DNA of 64,000 nt, from NCBI GenBank assembly GCA_026129485.1, contig JAHCHY010000012.1:1-64000 (forward strand), given 5' to 3'. Under the pieces are notes generated by a model. The model was not told the DNA's origin. It saw only the letters and a list, made by a program, of their open reading frames with translations, and did no database searches. This document shows, piece after piece, positions 1 through 8,372 of the stretch. Each line of letters starts with the position of its first letter. The stretch's first letter is position 1. The stretch is from Cyclobacteriaceae bacterium. GTDB taxonomy: Bacteria > Bacteroidota > Bacteroidia > Cytophagales > Cyclobacteriaceae. The position numbers were made by a program, and so were the translations under genes.

Positions 1-939
1 GTAGAGCGCAGGAAAAAAGAAGATCAGGGTGCCGGTGATCAGGGTATGATGTTCGGCTTTGCCACCAATGAAACGGATAACTATATGCCGCTTCCATTGG
101 AGCTGGCGCACCTGCTGCTGCGCGAGCTGGCTGTTATCCGCAGGGAAGGGAAGGTAATGACGTACCTCCGCCCCGATGCAAAATCGCAGGTAACGATCGA
201 ATACAGCGATGACAACAAGCCGCAGCGCATTGATGCGATTGTGATCTCAACGCAGCACGATGATTTCGCCAAAGATGCTATTATGCTGAAGCAGATCAAG
301 GATGATGTGATCAACATCCTCGTTCCGCGCATTTTGAAGAAGCTTCCTAAGCGTGTTCAAAAATTGTTTGGCGCTGATATTAAATACCATGTTAATCCTA
401 CCGGCAAATTTGTTATTGGCGGCCCGCATGGCGATACCGGGCTAACCGGAAGAAAAATTATTGTGGATACCTACGGTGGTAAAGGTGCGCACGGTGGTGG
501 CGCGTTTTCCGGGAAAGATCCTTCCAAGGTAGATCGTTCGGCTGCTTATGCTACCCGCCACATTGCTAAGAACATGGTAGCGGCCGGCTTGTGCGATGAA
601 GTGCTGGTACAGGTTGCTTACGCGATTGGTGTGGCAAAACCGGTTGGACTGTACGTGAATACTTATGGAAGCGCCAAAGTAAATTTAACCGATGGCGAAA
701 TTTCAAAGAAGCTTGAAAAGATCTTTGATATGCGGCCGTATTTTATTGAAGAACGCTTCAAACTGCGCACACCCATCTATTCCGAAACCGCAGCCTATGG
801 CCACATGGGCCGCGAGCCGAAAACGGTGGAGAAAGTTTTCAACAAGGGTAAGAAGAGTGAGAAGAAGGTTAAGGTTGAGCTGTTCCCTTGGGAAAAATTA
901 GATTATGTGGAAGCCATTAAAAAAGCATTCAAAGTATAA
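1..939 (+). CDS. metK: S-adenosylmethionine synthetase (5'-truncated by window edge)
   Basis: This enzyme makes S-adenosylmethionine from ATP and methionine in the cytoplasm. The reading frame is open from base 1 and 312 residues are visible, so only the N-terminal part, which includes the first ATP-binding motifs, is missing. Near the left edge the frame reads [16 protein letters not shown], the first family signature. [16 protein letters not shown], at about residues 162-177 of the visible part, is the second signature and forms the phosphate-binding loop. Both are intact. The internal ATG at 46 lies inside the first signature and cannot be the real start. A weak hairpin at 963-987 follows the stop. 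The identification is secure and only the start is unknown. Confidence 0.97.
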   Translation, partial: VERRKKEDQGAGDQGMMFGFATNETDNYMPLPLELAHLLLRELAVIRREGKVMTYLRPDAKSQVTIEYSDDNKPQRIDAIVISTQHDDFAKDAIMLKQIKDDVINILVPRILKKLPKRVQKLFGADIKYHVNPTGKFVIGGPHGDTGLTGRKIIVDTYGGKGAHGGGAFSGKDPSKVDRSAAYATRHIAKNMVAAGLCDEVLVQVAYAIGVAKPVGLYVNTYGSAKVNLTDGEISKKLEKIFDMRPYFIEERFKLRTPIYSETAAYGHMGREPKTVEKVFNKGKKSEKKVKVELFPWEKLDYVEAIKKAFKV

Positions 940-962
940 GAATTGGTTTTTGTAAGACAAAG

Positions 963-992
963 AAAAGGCCTGCAAGTGAGACCTTTTGCTTT
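963..992 (+). terminator. Probable metK terminator
   Basis: An imperfect stem (AAAAGGCCT pairing with AGACCTTTT, one mismatch, 7-nt loop) lies 24 nt after the metK stop and is followed by GCTTTT. The T-run is short, so efficiency is uncertain. Confidence 0.45.
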
Positions 993-1053
993 TAGCAGAT
1001 GTAATATGAATCAGTTCTATACTAAGATTACAGGCTAACAATACGAGAAAAGC

Positions 1054-1602
1054 TTACTCGTACGAGTAATAAAACTCTGCTGGAACAAGTTTTGCATCAG
1101 AAGCACGAACTAAGTTCCCTTTAAATTTAAGAGTTATTTTCGGGGGGCTTGCTTGTTCATCTATACTTATTATTTCTAAGGGACTATGTGCTTTATCGGC
1201 ACTAGATGTTGGGCTTTCATACAAATTAATCCCTGCTTTGCTTATCAAAATGGAACATCTGGATTCGTTATTTGGATTTGATATGTTCGTCAATTCAGAG
1301 GGGGCATACTGATAATATTTGCCCTCTTTTACGACACTTGCCCCCCCAATGACACTTGGTCGAAGTGTAATAAACAACCTTAATTTTGAAATATTGGATA
1401 TTGTAATTCGTTGCACCAAGCGTCCGCCCTGAAAATAACTTTCTCCTTTCCAAGCAGCTGTGCTCAAGTCCATAATGTCGTTCTCTGCTCTAAATTGCAT
1501 ACTTGGCGTTTTATCCACAGCCTCTTCTTTGCAGGATGTTGTTATTAGCGAAAGGGCAAAAAATAGCATTATTGTAGAAGATGATATTTTGAATTGCTTC
1601 AT
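1054..1602 (-). CDS. Putative lipoprotein of unknown function
   Basis: The 182-residue product begins with a basic N-terminus, a hydrophobic stretch at about residues 9-22 and then TTSCKEE. This looks like a signal peptide with a lipobox, so the mature protein would be attached by Cys24 to an envelope membrane. The mature part is predicted to be mostly beta (alternating segments such as VQRITISNIS and KITLKFKG). I recognise no catalytic motif. It resembles in style the small secreted beta-sandwich lipoproteins of Bacteroidota, but I cannot assign a family. The convergent neighbour metK and the downstream small genes give no functional hint. Confidence 0.7.
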   Translation of the reverse strand: MKQFKISSSTIMLFFALSLITTSCKEEAVDKTPSMQFRAENDIMDLSTAAWKGESYFQGGRLVQRITISNISKLRLFITLRPSVIGGASVVKEGKYYQYAPSELTNISNPNNESRCSILISKAGINLYESPTSSADKAHSPLEIISIDEQASPPKITLKFKGNLVRASDAKLVPAEFYYSYE

Positions 1603-1707
1603 GGATTTAAAAATTAGAGGTCATCATATGCGGGCACCACCGATGTTTAATCGAGTTGAATCTTTGTAAACACATATTGACTGATTTATAATAGATGCGA
1701 CAACCCT

Positions 1708-1983
1708 TCATTCGGTATTAGCCTGAAATGCTTTTAGATACTCCAAACATAGAACGCAATCATTATATGTAGATTTGCCAGAAGAAAATGTTTCCTCAAA
1801 AGCACTCAATTTATCATCTGCTTCCTTAGTTGGAGATAAATTGTTTCTTATAATGACACAAATAGTGAAAAGGATAGCCCGTGTCTGAAAATTATCCCCC
1901 CAATAACCAGCGTAGTAAATAGATGTTTTTGGGTGGCCCAGTAACTTTTCTACAACCTGTTCAAAGCTCATTGCGTAAGCCAT
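1708..1983 (-). CDS. Hypothetical small protein
   Basis: The ORF encodes 91 residues with no signal peptide. A short hydrophobic segment (AILFTICVII) lies near residues 36-45. Cysteines occur at about residues 42, 76 and 79. The sequence is predicted to be largely helical. It is co-oriented with the gene at 2014-2250, with a 30-nt gap, so the two may be co-transcribed from the regulatory region near 2300. I do not recognise a family, and coding status rests on ORF length and context only. Confidence 0.5.
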   Translation of the reverse strand: MAYAMSFEQVVEKLLGHPKTSIYYAGYWGDNFQTRAILFTICVIIRNNLSPTKEADDKLSAFEETFSSGKSTYNDCVLCLEYLKAFQANTE

Positions 1984-2013
1984 AATAATTATATCATTAA
2001 ATCTTTCTCGCGG

Positions 2014-2250
2014 TCATGGATAGAGTAGAGGGAACAAACTACGCGCCTCTTCTTCATCCAAAATGGTTTCACCTTGCTTTACTTTTTTTGTTAGGCATTC
2101 ATCGGAGATGTCCCCTGAAATAGAAGATAAAGACTTTACAGTTAACTGTCCATTATCCTCATAAGCAATACAAACTACAAAACCACCACCAAAACGTTGA
2201 ATATTGATTCCTTTCAAAGAAGGGTCTTTATGAAATAGGTTTGTCATCAT
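2014..2250 (-). CDS. Hypothetical small protein, divergent from the XRE regulator
   Basis: This is a 78-residue soluble protein starting MMTNLF, with a beta-rich first half (FGGGFVVCIAYED) and an acidic helical C-terminal half. It has no signal peptide and no motif I recognise. It is transcribed divergently from the XRE-family gene at 2353. A perfect 7-bp palindrome sits between the two starts, so the regulator may control it (inference). The two adjacent ATG codons at the start cannot be told apart. Confidence 0.5.
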   Translation of the reverse strand: MMTNLFHKDPSLKGINIQRFGGGFVVCIAYEDNGQLTVKSLSSISGDISDECLTKKVKQGETILDEEEARSLFPLLYP

Positions 2251-2299
2251 GTGTCGATCACAAATTTTCTGCCCTACACCAGCTTAAACAAGTTATTTT

Positions 2300-2314
2300 C
2301 GCATAGTCTATGCG
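2300..2314. promoter_or_regulatory. Candidate operator palindrome between divergent genes
   Basis: CGCATAG-T-CTATGCG is a perfect 7-bp inverted repeat with a 1-nt centre. It lies 38 bp before the XRE gene start and 49 bp before the divergent gene start. Size and position fit autoregulation by a dimeric HTH protein. This is inference with no binding evidence. Confidence 0.45.
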
Positions 2315-2352
2315 TTTTTTCATAGCTTTACAGTAATAACAATATCAGCACT

Positions 2353-2733
2353 ATGTCAACCCTTAAAGTATTACGCGAGGTAAAAAACTACACCCAGGAG
2401 TATGTGGCCACGCACATAGGCGTAGATCAAAGCACTTATTCCAAATTAGAGCGCAACCCTAAAAACCTGTTGGCTGAGCAAGCACAAAAATTGGCGGAGT
2501 TGTATCAGGTGAGTTTGTCGGATATTATTTCAGGCGGTGTGTCAATTTCTTTTTCTAATAATAATTTTTCGGAAAAAGGGTATGTACACAATCTTACAGA
2601 AGAAACACCGGGTAGTTTGATTGAGAAAATCATTTCATCTAAAGACAGTGAGATAAAAACACTTAAAGACGAGAATGATTTTCTTCGTATGCAAAATAAG
2701 CAGTTGCTTGATTTGTTGGAAAAGAAGGTATAA
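2353..2733 (+). CDS. XRE-family HTH transcriptional regulator
   Basis: The 126-residue protein has an N-terminal helix-turn-helix of the Cro/C1 (XRE) type at about residues 3-60. The pattern is LREVKNYTQEYVA, then VDQSTYSKLERN, then AEQAQKLAELYQVSLSDII, which is the classic five-helix arrangement. After a polar linker comes a C-terminal helix at about 88-125 (KTLKDENDFLRMQNKQLLDLLEKK). Its heptad pattern suggests a coiled coil for dimerisation. Such proteins bind palindromic operators, and one candidate lies just upstream at 2300-2314. No ligand domain or toxin partner is evident, so its targets are unknown. Confidence 0.85.
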   Translation: MSTLKVLREVKNYTQEYVATHIGVDQSTYSKLERNPKNLLAEQAQKLAELYQVSLSDIISGGVSISFSNNNFSEKGYVHNLTEETPGSLIEKIISSKDSEIKTLKDENDFLRMQNKQLLDLLEKKV

Positions 2734-2739
2734 CACCGG

Positions 2740-2797
2740 GCAGAACAAGTACATTGCCCCCCTGGTTATTGTTGGTCGCCTGACCAACAAGTTCTGC
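2740..2797. repeat. REP-like nested hairpin A
   Basis: An inner 9-bp stem (2769-2777 with 2782-2790) closes a GCCT loop. It sits inside an outer 7-bp stem GCAGAAC/GTTCTGC (2740-2746 with 2791-2797). It follows the XRE stop codon and could also end transcription, although there is no T-run. Confidence 0.6.
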
Positions 2798-2825
2798 TCT
2801 TCAAAATTAAATGAACCTCTTACCC

Positions 2826-2849
2826 GTTGCGGGTCAGGCGACCCGCAAC
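2826..2849. repeat. REP-like hairpin B
   Basis: A perfect 10-bp stem GTTGCGGGTC/GACCCGCAAC closes an AGGC tetraloop. The loop is the reverse complement of the loop in hairpin A, so A and B look like the same kind of element in opposite orientations. Confidence 0.6.
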
Positions 2850-2946
2850 AACTGACCAACATCAACTAAGGGGTACTTTCTGTATTGCATTATACTAACT
2901 ATTTAAGTTTAGAAGCATCAATAGGCATAGTAAATTGATCCAATTG

Positions 2947-2970
2947 CTGTCAGGTCTTCCGACCTGACAG
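2947..2970. repeat. REP-like hairpin C
   Basis: A perfect 10-bp stem CTGTCAGGTC/GACCTGACAG closes a TTCC tetraloop. It shares the TGTCAGG arm with hairpin D. Confidence 0.6.
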
Positions 2971-2982
2971 TTCAATCTCAAG

Positions 2983-3010
2983 TGGTGTCAGGTGGAAACA
3001 CCTGACACCA
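2983..3010. repeat. REP-like hairpin D
   Basis: A perfect 12-bp stem TGGTGTCAGGTG/CACCTGACACCA closes a GAAA tetraloop. It is 12 nt from hairpin C, and the two share the TGTCAGG arm core. Confidence 0.6.
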
Positions 3011-3041
3011 TAAGAAACACCATAAGAAGAAGCCGGGTTAT

Positions 3042-3344
3042 TTATACCCTCCCGTTTTTAATTTTAGTTTTAAACTTTTTGAGCTGCGAACGCAGCGCTT
3101 CCGTAGCCTGGTCGGTAGCCGCTTCAAACGAACGGGCCTGTTCCCTGGCAAACAGGTTCTGGCCGGGCAAATTCAATTTTATTTCAACTGTTTTGTTTTC
3201 AATACCTTCATTGTTCAGTCTCAAATAGACTTCGCCATCTACCATCCGGTCATAAAAGGTTTCCAGCTTGTCCACCTTCTTTTGAATAAAGTTGATGAGT
3301 TTTTGATCAGCATCGAAATGAATGGAATGCACTTGCAGTTTCAT
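3042..3344 (-). CDS. hpf: Ribosome hibernation-promoting factor, short HPF/RaiA type
   Basis: The 100-residue protein belongs to the HPF/RaiA (sigma-54 modulation) family. Members bind the decoding region of the 30S subunit and silence ribosomes in slow growth. The start at 3344 gives MKLQVHSIHFDADQ, which fits the family; an upstream in-frame ATG would add eight residues that do not fit. The beta-alpha-beta-beta-beta-alpha pattern is visible: LINFIQKKVDKLETFYDRM, then GEVYLRLNN, NKTVEIKLNLPG, and AATDQATEALRSQLKKFK. It lacks the long C-terminal dimerisation domain, so it is a short form. It lies downstream of xerC on the same strand and may be co-transcribed. Confidence 0.88.
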   Translation of the reverse strand: MKLQVHSIHFDADQKLINFIQKKVDKLETFYDRMVDGEVYLRLNNEGIENKTVEIKLNLPGQNLFAREQARSFEAATDQATEALRSQLKKFKTKIKNGRV

Positions 3345-3426
3345 AAAACAGAATTTTAAGTTGAACAATAAACAATGTCGGTTTTTAAAGGCTCCGGCAG
3401 GCCGGTAGTAATCATCTTATCATAGG

Positions 3427-4311
3427 CTATGCTTTAGGGTGCGCCTGGTCAAACACTTTCTTCAGTTTCTCCATCGAGTTATGGGTATAAACCTGCGTAG
3501 CGGCCAAACTGCTATGGCCCAGCAAGTCTTTTACAGCATTTATTTCGGCTCCTTTATTTAATAAATGGGTGGCGTAGGTATGGCGCAGCACATGCGGGCT
3601 TTTCTTTTCAACCATTGTAAACCGGTTCAGGTGTTTTTTTACGATTCTGTTTACTAACATGGGGTAGAGCGCATCACCGGTTTGTGTTACCAGCAGGCAA
3701 CCATGATCTTTCTTTTCGATCTCACGGTCGCGTACTTTCCGGTAGTCCTTGATAATAGAAACGAGCTGTACGGGAAAAGGGATAACTCTTTCCTTATTTC
3801 TTTTACCCAATACTTTCAGCGTTCTTTCTTTCAGGTTGATGTGCTGATCTTTCAGCGTGATAAGCTCGGCCAGACGAATGCCCGTGCCGTATAAAAGTTC
3901 TAAAACCACCTTATCGCGCAAAACTTCATAGTCCTGGTCAACCTTCTGGTTATCTAAAAGAGTTATAGTTTCCTGCTCGTTAATAAAGTGCGGCAGCTTC
4001 TTCTTGGTTTTCAGGATTTTGATCTTGGACATCGGGTCAAGGCTGATCAATTCTTCGCGAAGCAGGTACTTATAATAAGATCGCAGGCAGGCTATTTTCC
4101 GGTTTACCGAAAGCGCATCTAATTTTTGCTCCACCAGGTTAACGATCCAGGAGCGGATAAGACCATAGTTCGCTTCCTGTGGCGGAGTGCCATCGAATTC
4201 TTTGTTCAGAAACGCTTCAAACTGGGAGAGATCGGTACGGTAGGATTGTATCGTCTTGGGACTATACCGCTTTTGATATTGCAGATATTTCAGAAAAGAG
4301 TCGACCATCAA
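3427..4311 (-). CDS. xerC: Tyrosine recombinase XerC/XerD
   Basis: This 294-residue site-specific recombinase resolves chromosome dimers at dif during division. The N-terminal SAM-like core-binding domain spans about residues 1-90. The catalytic domain spans about 105-290. All catalytic residues are in place: Arg146 in GTGIRLAEL, Lys170, His240 and Arg243 in HVLRHTYATHLL, His266 in LLGHSSLA, and the nucleophile Tyr275 in TQVYTHNS. Length and the housekeeping neighbours rpsU and hpf indicate the chromosomal Xer enzyme rather than a mobile-element integrase. XerC and XerD cannot be separated from sequence alone. The first of two adjacent ATGs was used as the start. Confidence 0.92.
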   Translation of the reverse strand: MMVDSFLKYLQYQKRYSPKTIQSYRTDLSQFEAFLNKEFDGTPPQEANYGLIRSWIVNLVEQKLDALSVNRKIACLRSYYKYLLREELISLDPMSKIKILKTKKKLPHFINEQETITLLDNQKVDQDYEVLRDKVVLELLYGTGIRLAELITLKDQHINLKERTLKVLGKRNKERVIPFPVQLVSIIKDYRKVRDREIEKKDHGCLLVTQTGDALYPMLVNRIVKKHLNRFTMVEKKSPHVLRHTYATHLLNKGAEINAVKDLLGHSSLAATQVYTHNSMEKLKKVFDQAHPKA

Positions 4312-4337
4312 CTACACCCTGCTTGTATACCGACAAT

Positions 4338-4376
4338 GTAAAAAAAAATCCCCTGCAGGGAAAGCCCGCAGGGGAT
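4338..4376 (-). terminator. rpsU terminator
   Basis: Read on the minus strand, AATCCCCTGC and GCAGGGGATT form a 10-bp stem followed directly by a run of T. It lies 25 nt after the rpsU stop and before xerC. Confidence 0.85.
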
Positions 4377-4400
4377 TGTGTATAGAATGTTTATTAAATG

Positions 4401-4595
4401 TTAGGCGTTGTCCGACCCGTAAGTCTTCTGGCGGTAGGCAGCGCGGATAACCTCACTTCTTCTTTTAACAGAAGGCTTGGTGAAAGACGTTCTTTCGCGC
4501 AATTCTCTTAAAACACCGGTTTTTTCAAACTTCTTCTTAAAGCGCTTCAGGGCCTTGTCAATCGATTCGTTCTCCTTGATGTTGATAATCAGCAT
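4401..4595 (-). CDS. rpsU: 30S ribosomal protein S21
   Basis: This 64-residue basic protein has the S21 hallmarks: an N-terminal strand (MLIINIKENESID), the helix KALKRFKKKFEKTGVLRELRER, and a basic tail (KPSVKRRSEVIRAAYRQK). S21 sits on the 30S platform near the anti-Shine-Dalgarno region. In Bacteroidota it helps occlude that region, which agrees with the absence of Shine-Dalgarno sequences in this window. A promoter lies 20-50 nt upstream and a strong terminator follows, so it is mainly monocistronic, with possible read-through into xerC. Confidence 0.96.
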   Translation of the reverse strand: MLIINIKENESIDKALKRFKKKFEKTGVLRELRERTSFTKPSVKRRSEVIRAAYRQKTYGSDNA

Positions 4596-4614
4596 TTTTC
4601 AATTATTTGGGCTG

Positions 4615-4646
4615 CAAATATAGCATTCCTGATTTCATTTGTGCAA
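4615..4646 (-). promoter_or_regulatory. rpsU promoter (Bacteroidota type)
   Basis: On the minus strand TTG (4646-4644), 21 nt, then TATATTTG (4622-4615) matches the Bacteroidota -33/-7 pattern. The -7 box ends 20 nt before the rpsU start. Confidence 0.65.
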
Positions 4647-4649
4647 GAA

Positions 4650-5801
4650 TTACTTCAAAATGGCTCTTGAAATCACTAATTTCTGGATTTCGGACGTTCC
4701 TTCGCCTATGGTGCACAGTTTGGCATCGCGGTAATATTTTTCGGCCGGAAAGTCTTTGGTGTACCCATAGCCGCCAAAAATCTGTACGCCCTCGTTGGCT
4801 GCTTCAACCGCCACTTCGGAGGCATAAAGCTTGGCCATAGCCGATTCGCGGGTTACACTTTTGCCTTTGGTTTTCAGATCGGCAGCGCGGTAGGTAAGCA
4901 ACGATGCCGCTTCAATTTTGGTAGCCATGTCCGCCAGCTTGAATGAAATGCCCTGAAAAGCAGAAATGGGCTGGTTGAACTGATGGCGCTCTTTGGAATA
5001 CTTCAACGCAGCCTCAAAGGCTCCCTGTGCTATGCCCAAACTCAGGGCTGCAATGGAAATACGCCCGCCATCCAAAACCTTAAGTGATTGAACAAAACCT
5101 TCACCTTCGTTACCAATTACCTGGCTTTTATGAACCCGGCAGTCCGTAAAAATTAGCTCGGCAGTTTCGGATGCCCGCATGCCCAGCTTGTTCTCTTTCT
5201 TTCCGGCTGTAAAACCGGGTGTTCCTTTTTCAATGATGAAGGCAGTCATGCCGTGTGAATCTCCCACTTTGCCGGTTCGGGCAATTACAACGGCCACATC
5301 GCCCGACTTGCCATGTGTAATAAAATTCTTTGCCCCATTCAGAATGTAATAATCACCATCTTTCACAGCCACCGTTCTCATATTACCAGCATCCGATCCC
5401 GTGTTGGGTTCTGTTAACCCCCATGCGCCAATCCATTCTGCGGTAGCTAATTTTGGCAGGTACTTTTGTTTCTGCTCTTCATTGGCATGCTGCAAAATAT
5501 GCCCGGTACAAAGCGAGTTATGTGCAGCTACAGACAATCCAATTGAGCCATCAATTTTGGCGATCTCAGCAATGGCCGTAACATATTCGTGGTAGCCGAA
5601 ACCCGATCCGCCATATTCTTCAGGTACCAGCACACCCATCAGTCCAAGCCCGCCCATCTTCCGGAATAAGTCCACCGGAAAATGCTGGCTTTCATCCCAT
5701 TCCATGCTAAAGGGCCTGATCTCTCTTTCACCGAAATCGCGCACCATCTGTGCAATCATCTTCTGGTTTTCCGTTACATCAAAGCTCACCTGCGTTTCCA
5801 T
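4650..5801 (-). CDS. Acyl-CoA dehydrogenase (short/medium-chain type)
   Basis: This 383-residue FAD enzyme catalyses alpha,beta-dehydrogenation of acyl-CoA, passing electrons to electron-transfer flavoprotein. The N-terminal helical domain (1-115), the middle beta domain with the FAD-binding [13 protein letters not shown] (about 131-143), and the C-terminal domain are all present. The catalytic base is Glu367 in IGEGTSEIQ, the same position as in butyryl-CoA dehydrogenases, which argues for short-chain or branched substrates. The motif [20 protein letters not shown] is intact. It is a single gene with its own promoter and a start 30 nt downstream of it. The precise substrate cannot be told from sequence. 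Confidence 0.93.
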   Translation of the reverse strand: METQVSFDVTENQKMIAQMVRDFGEREIRPFSMEWDESQHFPVDLFRKMGGLGLMGVLVPEEYGGSGFGYHEYVTAIAEIAKIDGSIGLSVAAHNSLCTGHILQHANEEQKQKYLPKLATAEWIGAWGLTEPNTGSDAGNMRTVAVKDGDYYILNGAKNFITHGKSGDVAVVIARTGKVGDSHGMTAFIIEKGTPGFTAGKKENKLGMRASETAELIFTDCRVHKSQVIGNEGEGFVQSLKVLDGGRISIAALSLGIAQGAFEAALKYSKERHQFNQPISAFQGISFKLADMATKIEAASLLTYRAADLKTKGKSVTRESAMAKLYASEVAVEAANEGVQIFGGYGYTKDFPAEKYYRDAKLCTIGEGTSEIQKLVISRAILK

Positions 5802-5830
5802 TTCGTATAGTAATTAAGTTGGTAGAGCTG

Positions 5831-5861
5831 CGAAGGTATTTGAAATAACGATAACACCCAA
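5831..5861 (-). promoter_or_regulatory. Acyl-CoA dehydrogenase promoter
   Basis: On the minus strand TTG (5861-5859), 20 nt, then TACCTTCG (5838-5831) fits the Bacteroidota pattern with one change in the -7 box. The same boxes and spacing occur at lemA. Confidence 0.6.
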
Positions 5862-5930
5862 ACACTCGTTAGGTTTAAAAAAACTTGTGGAACACCTGAA
5901 AAATCAGGCGAAATAGCCCAACCGTATGGT

Positions 5931-5938
5931 TATTTTTG
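5931..5938 (+). promoter_or_regulatory. Candidate -7 box for ugd-uxs
   Basis: TATTTTTG matches TAnnTTTG and ends 35 nt before the ugd start. No clear -33 TTG is found at the usual distance. Confidence 0.4.
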
Positions 5939-5973
5939 CGATCCAATCGATTTTTAAACTCTAAACACCGTAA

Positions 5974-7287
5974 ATGAAAATTGCAGTTGTAGGTACAGGC
6001 TACGTAGGCCTTGTTACAGGAACTTGTTTTGCCGAAACGGGCAATACCGTGACTTGCGTGGATATTGATCCTGAGAAAGTAAAGAAACTAAGTAGCGGAA
6101 AGATTACGATTTACGAGCCCGGTCTTGAACAGCTTTTTGAACGCAACCTGAACCAGGGCCGGCTGTTTTTCACCACCAACCTGGCAGAAGGAATTAAAGA
6201 TGCGCAGATTATTTTTTTAGCATTACCAACTCCCCCGGGAGAAGACGGCTCTGCGGATTTAAAGTATATTCTTGGAGTAGCTTCGGATCTGGGGCCGCTG
6301 TTAAAGCAATACACCGTAGTGGTAGATAAGAGTACCGTACCGGTTGGTACGGCTGATAAAGTGCGCGAAAAAATTGCTGCCCAAGCAACCGTAGAGTTTG
6401 ATGTGGTCTCCAATCCCGAGTTCTTGCGCGAGGGTGTGGCTGTTGAAGATTTTATGAAGCCGGAGCGTGTGGTTATTGGCACCACTTCTTCCAAGGCAAG
6501 AAAAATAATGGAAACCCTCTACGCGCCCTTTGTTCGCCAGGGGAACCCGTTGGTATTTATGGATGAGCGTTCTGCGGAGCTCACCAAGTATGCAGCCAAC
6601 TCCTTCCTGGCCACTAAAATTTCATTCATGAATGAAATTGCCAATCTCTGTGAACTGGTTGGTGCCGATGTGGATGCTGTACGCAAAGGCATTGGTACCG
6701 ATAGCCGTATTGGTAAACGCTTTTTGTTCCCGGGCATTGGTTACGGAGGAAGCTGCTTCCCTAAAGATGTTCAGGCCCTGGCCAAATCATCGGCAGAAGT
6801 GCAATATGATTTCAGAATTCTTTCTGCCGTAATGGATGTTAATGCCGATCAGAAAACCAAGCTGATCCCGCGTATTAAAGACTATTATCGCGGTGATCTG
6901 AAAGGAAAAGTTTTTGCCATGTGGGGACTTTCCTTTAAGCCGCATACCGATGATATCCGTGAGGCTCCTGCGCTCTACAACATAGAAGAGCTTATTAAAG
7001 CCGGGGCAATTGTAAAAGCCCACGATCCGGAATCCATGGAAAACGTGCAACGTTTATTGGGCGATAAAATCAAGTTCTCTAAAACGCCATACGAAGCGGC
7101 CGAAGGCGCGGATGCCATTTTTATTGCTACCGAGTGGCCGGAATTCCGCACTCCTGATTTCGATAAGATATCTTCTTTGTTAAAGAGCAAAGTAATTTTT
7201 GACGGTCGCAATTTGTACGACTTACAGCAAATGAAAGACCTCGGTTACACCTATTTCAGCATCGGACGCGAAACTATCTATGGCTAA
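5974..7287 (+). CDS. ugd: UDP-glucose 6-dehydrogenase
   Basis: This 437-residue enzyme oxidises UDP-glucose twice with NAD+ to UDP-glucuronate in the cytoplasm. The N-terminal Rossmann fold begins [15 protein letters not shown]. The central dimerisation region contains [24 protein letters not shown]. The catalytic cysteine is Cys261 in [10 protein letters not shown], and the C-terminal UDP-binding domain contains [16 protein letters not shown]. All are intact. Its 3' end overlaps the next gene by 8 bp, so product handover to the decarboxylase is translationally coupled. The pair supplies precursors for envelope polysaccharides. Confidence 0.96.
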   Translation: MKIAVVGTGYVGLVTGTCFAETGNTVTCVDIDPEKVKKLSSGKITIYEPGLEQLFERNLNQGRLFFTTNLAEGIKDAQIIFLALPTPPGEDGSADLKYILGVASDLGPLLKQYTVVVDKSTVPVGTADKVREKIAAQATVEFDVVSNPEFLREGVAVEDFMKPERVVIGTTSSKARKIMETLYAPFVRQGNPLVFMDERSAELTKYAANSFLATKISFMNEIANLCELVGADVDAVRKGIGTDSRIGKRFLFPGIGYGGSCFPKDVQALAKSSAEVQYDFRILSAVMDVNADQKTKLIPRIKDYYRGDLKGKVFAMWGLSFKPHTDDIREAPALYNIEELIKAGAIVKAHDPESMENVQRLLGDKIKFSKTPYEAAEGADAIFIATEWPEFRTPDFDKISSLLKSKVIFDGRNLYDLQQMKDLGYTYFSIGRETIYG

Positions 7288-8269
7288 GAAACGAGTATTA
7301 ATTACCGGTGGAGCCGGTTTCCTCGGGTCGCACCTGTGCGATCGCTTTGTTAAAGAAGGGTATTCTGTAATTGCTATGGACAACCTGATTACAGGAGACC
7401 TGCGCAACATGGAGCATCTTTTTAAGCATCCTGATTTTGAATTCTATCATCACGATGTTTCGAAGTTTGTGCATGTGCCGGGCGAGCTGCATTACATACT
7501 TCACTTTGCATCACCGGCCAGCCCGATCGACTACCTGAAAATTCCGATCCAGACATTGAAAGTAGGTTCTTTGGGAACACACAATCTTTTAGGATTGGCC
7601 CGTGCCAAAAAAGCCCGCATTATCATAGCCTCTACATCAGAAGTATATGGCGACCCAACCGTGCATCCGCAAACAGAAGATTATTACGGTAATGTAAATA
7701 CGGTGGGCCCCCGTGGTGTGTATGACGAGGCCAAGCGTTTCCAGGAAGCTATCACGATGGCGTACCATACCTTTCATGGTTTGGAAACACGCATTGTGCG
7801 GATATTCAATACGTATGGCCCACGCATGAGGCTTAACGATGGTCGTGTGTTGCCTGCGTTCATCGGTCAGGCTTTGCGCGGAGAAGATCTCACCATTTTT
7901 GGTGATGGTTCTCAGACCCGCTCGTTCTGTTATGTAGATGATCTGGTGGAAGGAATCTATCGTTTGCTGATGTCAGATTATGCTCAACCGGTTAACATTG
8001 GTAACCCAAGCGAAATCACAATAAAAGAATTTGCAGAGGAAATCATTAAGCTAACCGGTACCACGCAAAAGGTTGTGTATAAAGATTTACCAAAAGATGA
8101 TCCGAAGCAACGGCAGCCGGATATAACCAAAGCTAAACAAATTCTGGGCTGGGAGCCTAAAGTTTCCCGGGCCGAAGGATTGAAGATCACGTACGAATAT
8201 TTCAAATCATTACCCAAAGAGGTGCTTTACCAGCGCGATCATAAGAGTTTTGACAGCTACAACCGATAG
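7280..8269 (+). CDS. uxs: UDP-glucuronate decarboxylase (UDP-xylose synthase)
   Basis: This 329-residue short-chain dehydrogenase/reductase converts UDP-glucuronate to UDP-xylose. The NAD-binding motif [10 protein letters not shown] lies at residues 10-19. The catalytic Tyr148 and Lys152 lie in GVYDEAKRF and the Thr/Ser of the triad in ASTSEVYG. The motifs [11 protein letters not shown] and GPRGVYDE distinguish UXS from 4-epimerases. It begins inside ugd (8-bp overlap), which supplies its substrate, so assignment as the second pathway step is well supported. No glycosyltransferase genes lie next to the pair, so the polymer that uses xylose is unknown. Confidence 0.93.
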   Translation: MAKKRVLITGGAGFLGSHLCDRFVKEGYSVIAMDNLITGDLRNMEHLFKHPDFEFYHHDVSKFVHVPGELHYILHFASPASPIDYLKIPIQTLKVGSLGTHNLLGLARAKKARIIIASTSEVYGDPTVHPQTEDYYGNVNTVGPRGVYDEAKRFQEAITMAYHTFHGLETRIVRIFNTYGPRMRLNDGRVLPAFIGQALRGEDLTIFGDGSQTRSFCYVDDLVEGIYRLLMSDYAQPVNIGNPSEITIKEFAEEIIKLTGTTQKVVYKDLPKDDPKQRQPDITKAKQILGWEPKVSRAEGLKITYEYFKSLPKEVLYQRDHKSFDSYNR

Positions 8270-8274
8270 CCTGC

Positions 8275-8304
8275 TTGACAGGAAATGTTTTTTGCATATC
8301 TTTG
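8275..8304 (+). promoter_or_regulatory. Promoter of the rimP-nusA-infB operon
   Basis: TTG (8275-8277), 19 nt, TATCTTTG (8297-8304) is a full match to the Bacteroidota promoter. Transcription should begin near 8311, so the hairpin at 8328-8355 would lie inside the rimP leader. Confidence 0.7.
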
Positions 8305-8327
8305 CAGCACTTTCTTGAAAAAATCAA

Positions 8328-8355
8328 AAAGAGGGGACCTAAAAGTCCCCTCTTT
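8328..8355 (+). terminator. Hairpin in the rimP leader (uxs terminator and/or attenuator)
   Basis: AAAGAGGGGAC and GTCCCCTCTTT form a perfect 11-bp stem with a 6-nt loop, followed by a weak T-rich stretch. It can end transcription from uxs. It also lies downstream of the rimP promoter and could act in the leader. Confidence 0.7.
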
Positions 8356-8372
8356 GTTTATAGAAATTTTGA

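Noticed and set aside
3427-4311. Integrase of a mobile element
   Set aside because: It has the length and motifs of chromosomal Xer, lies among housekeeping genes, and no attachment repeats were seen.
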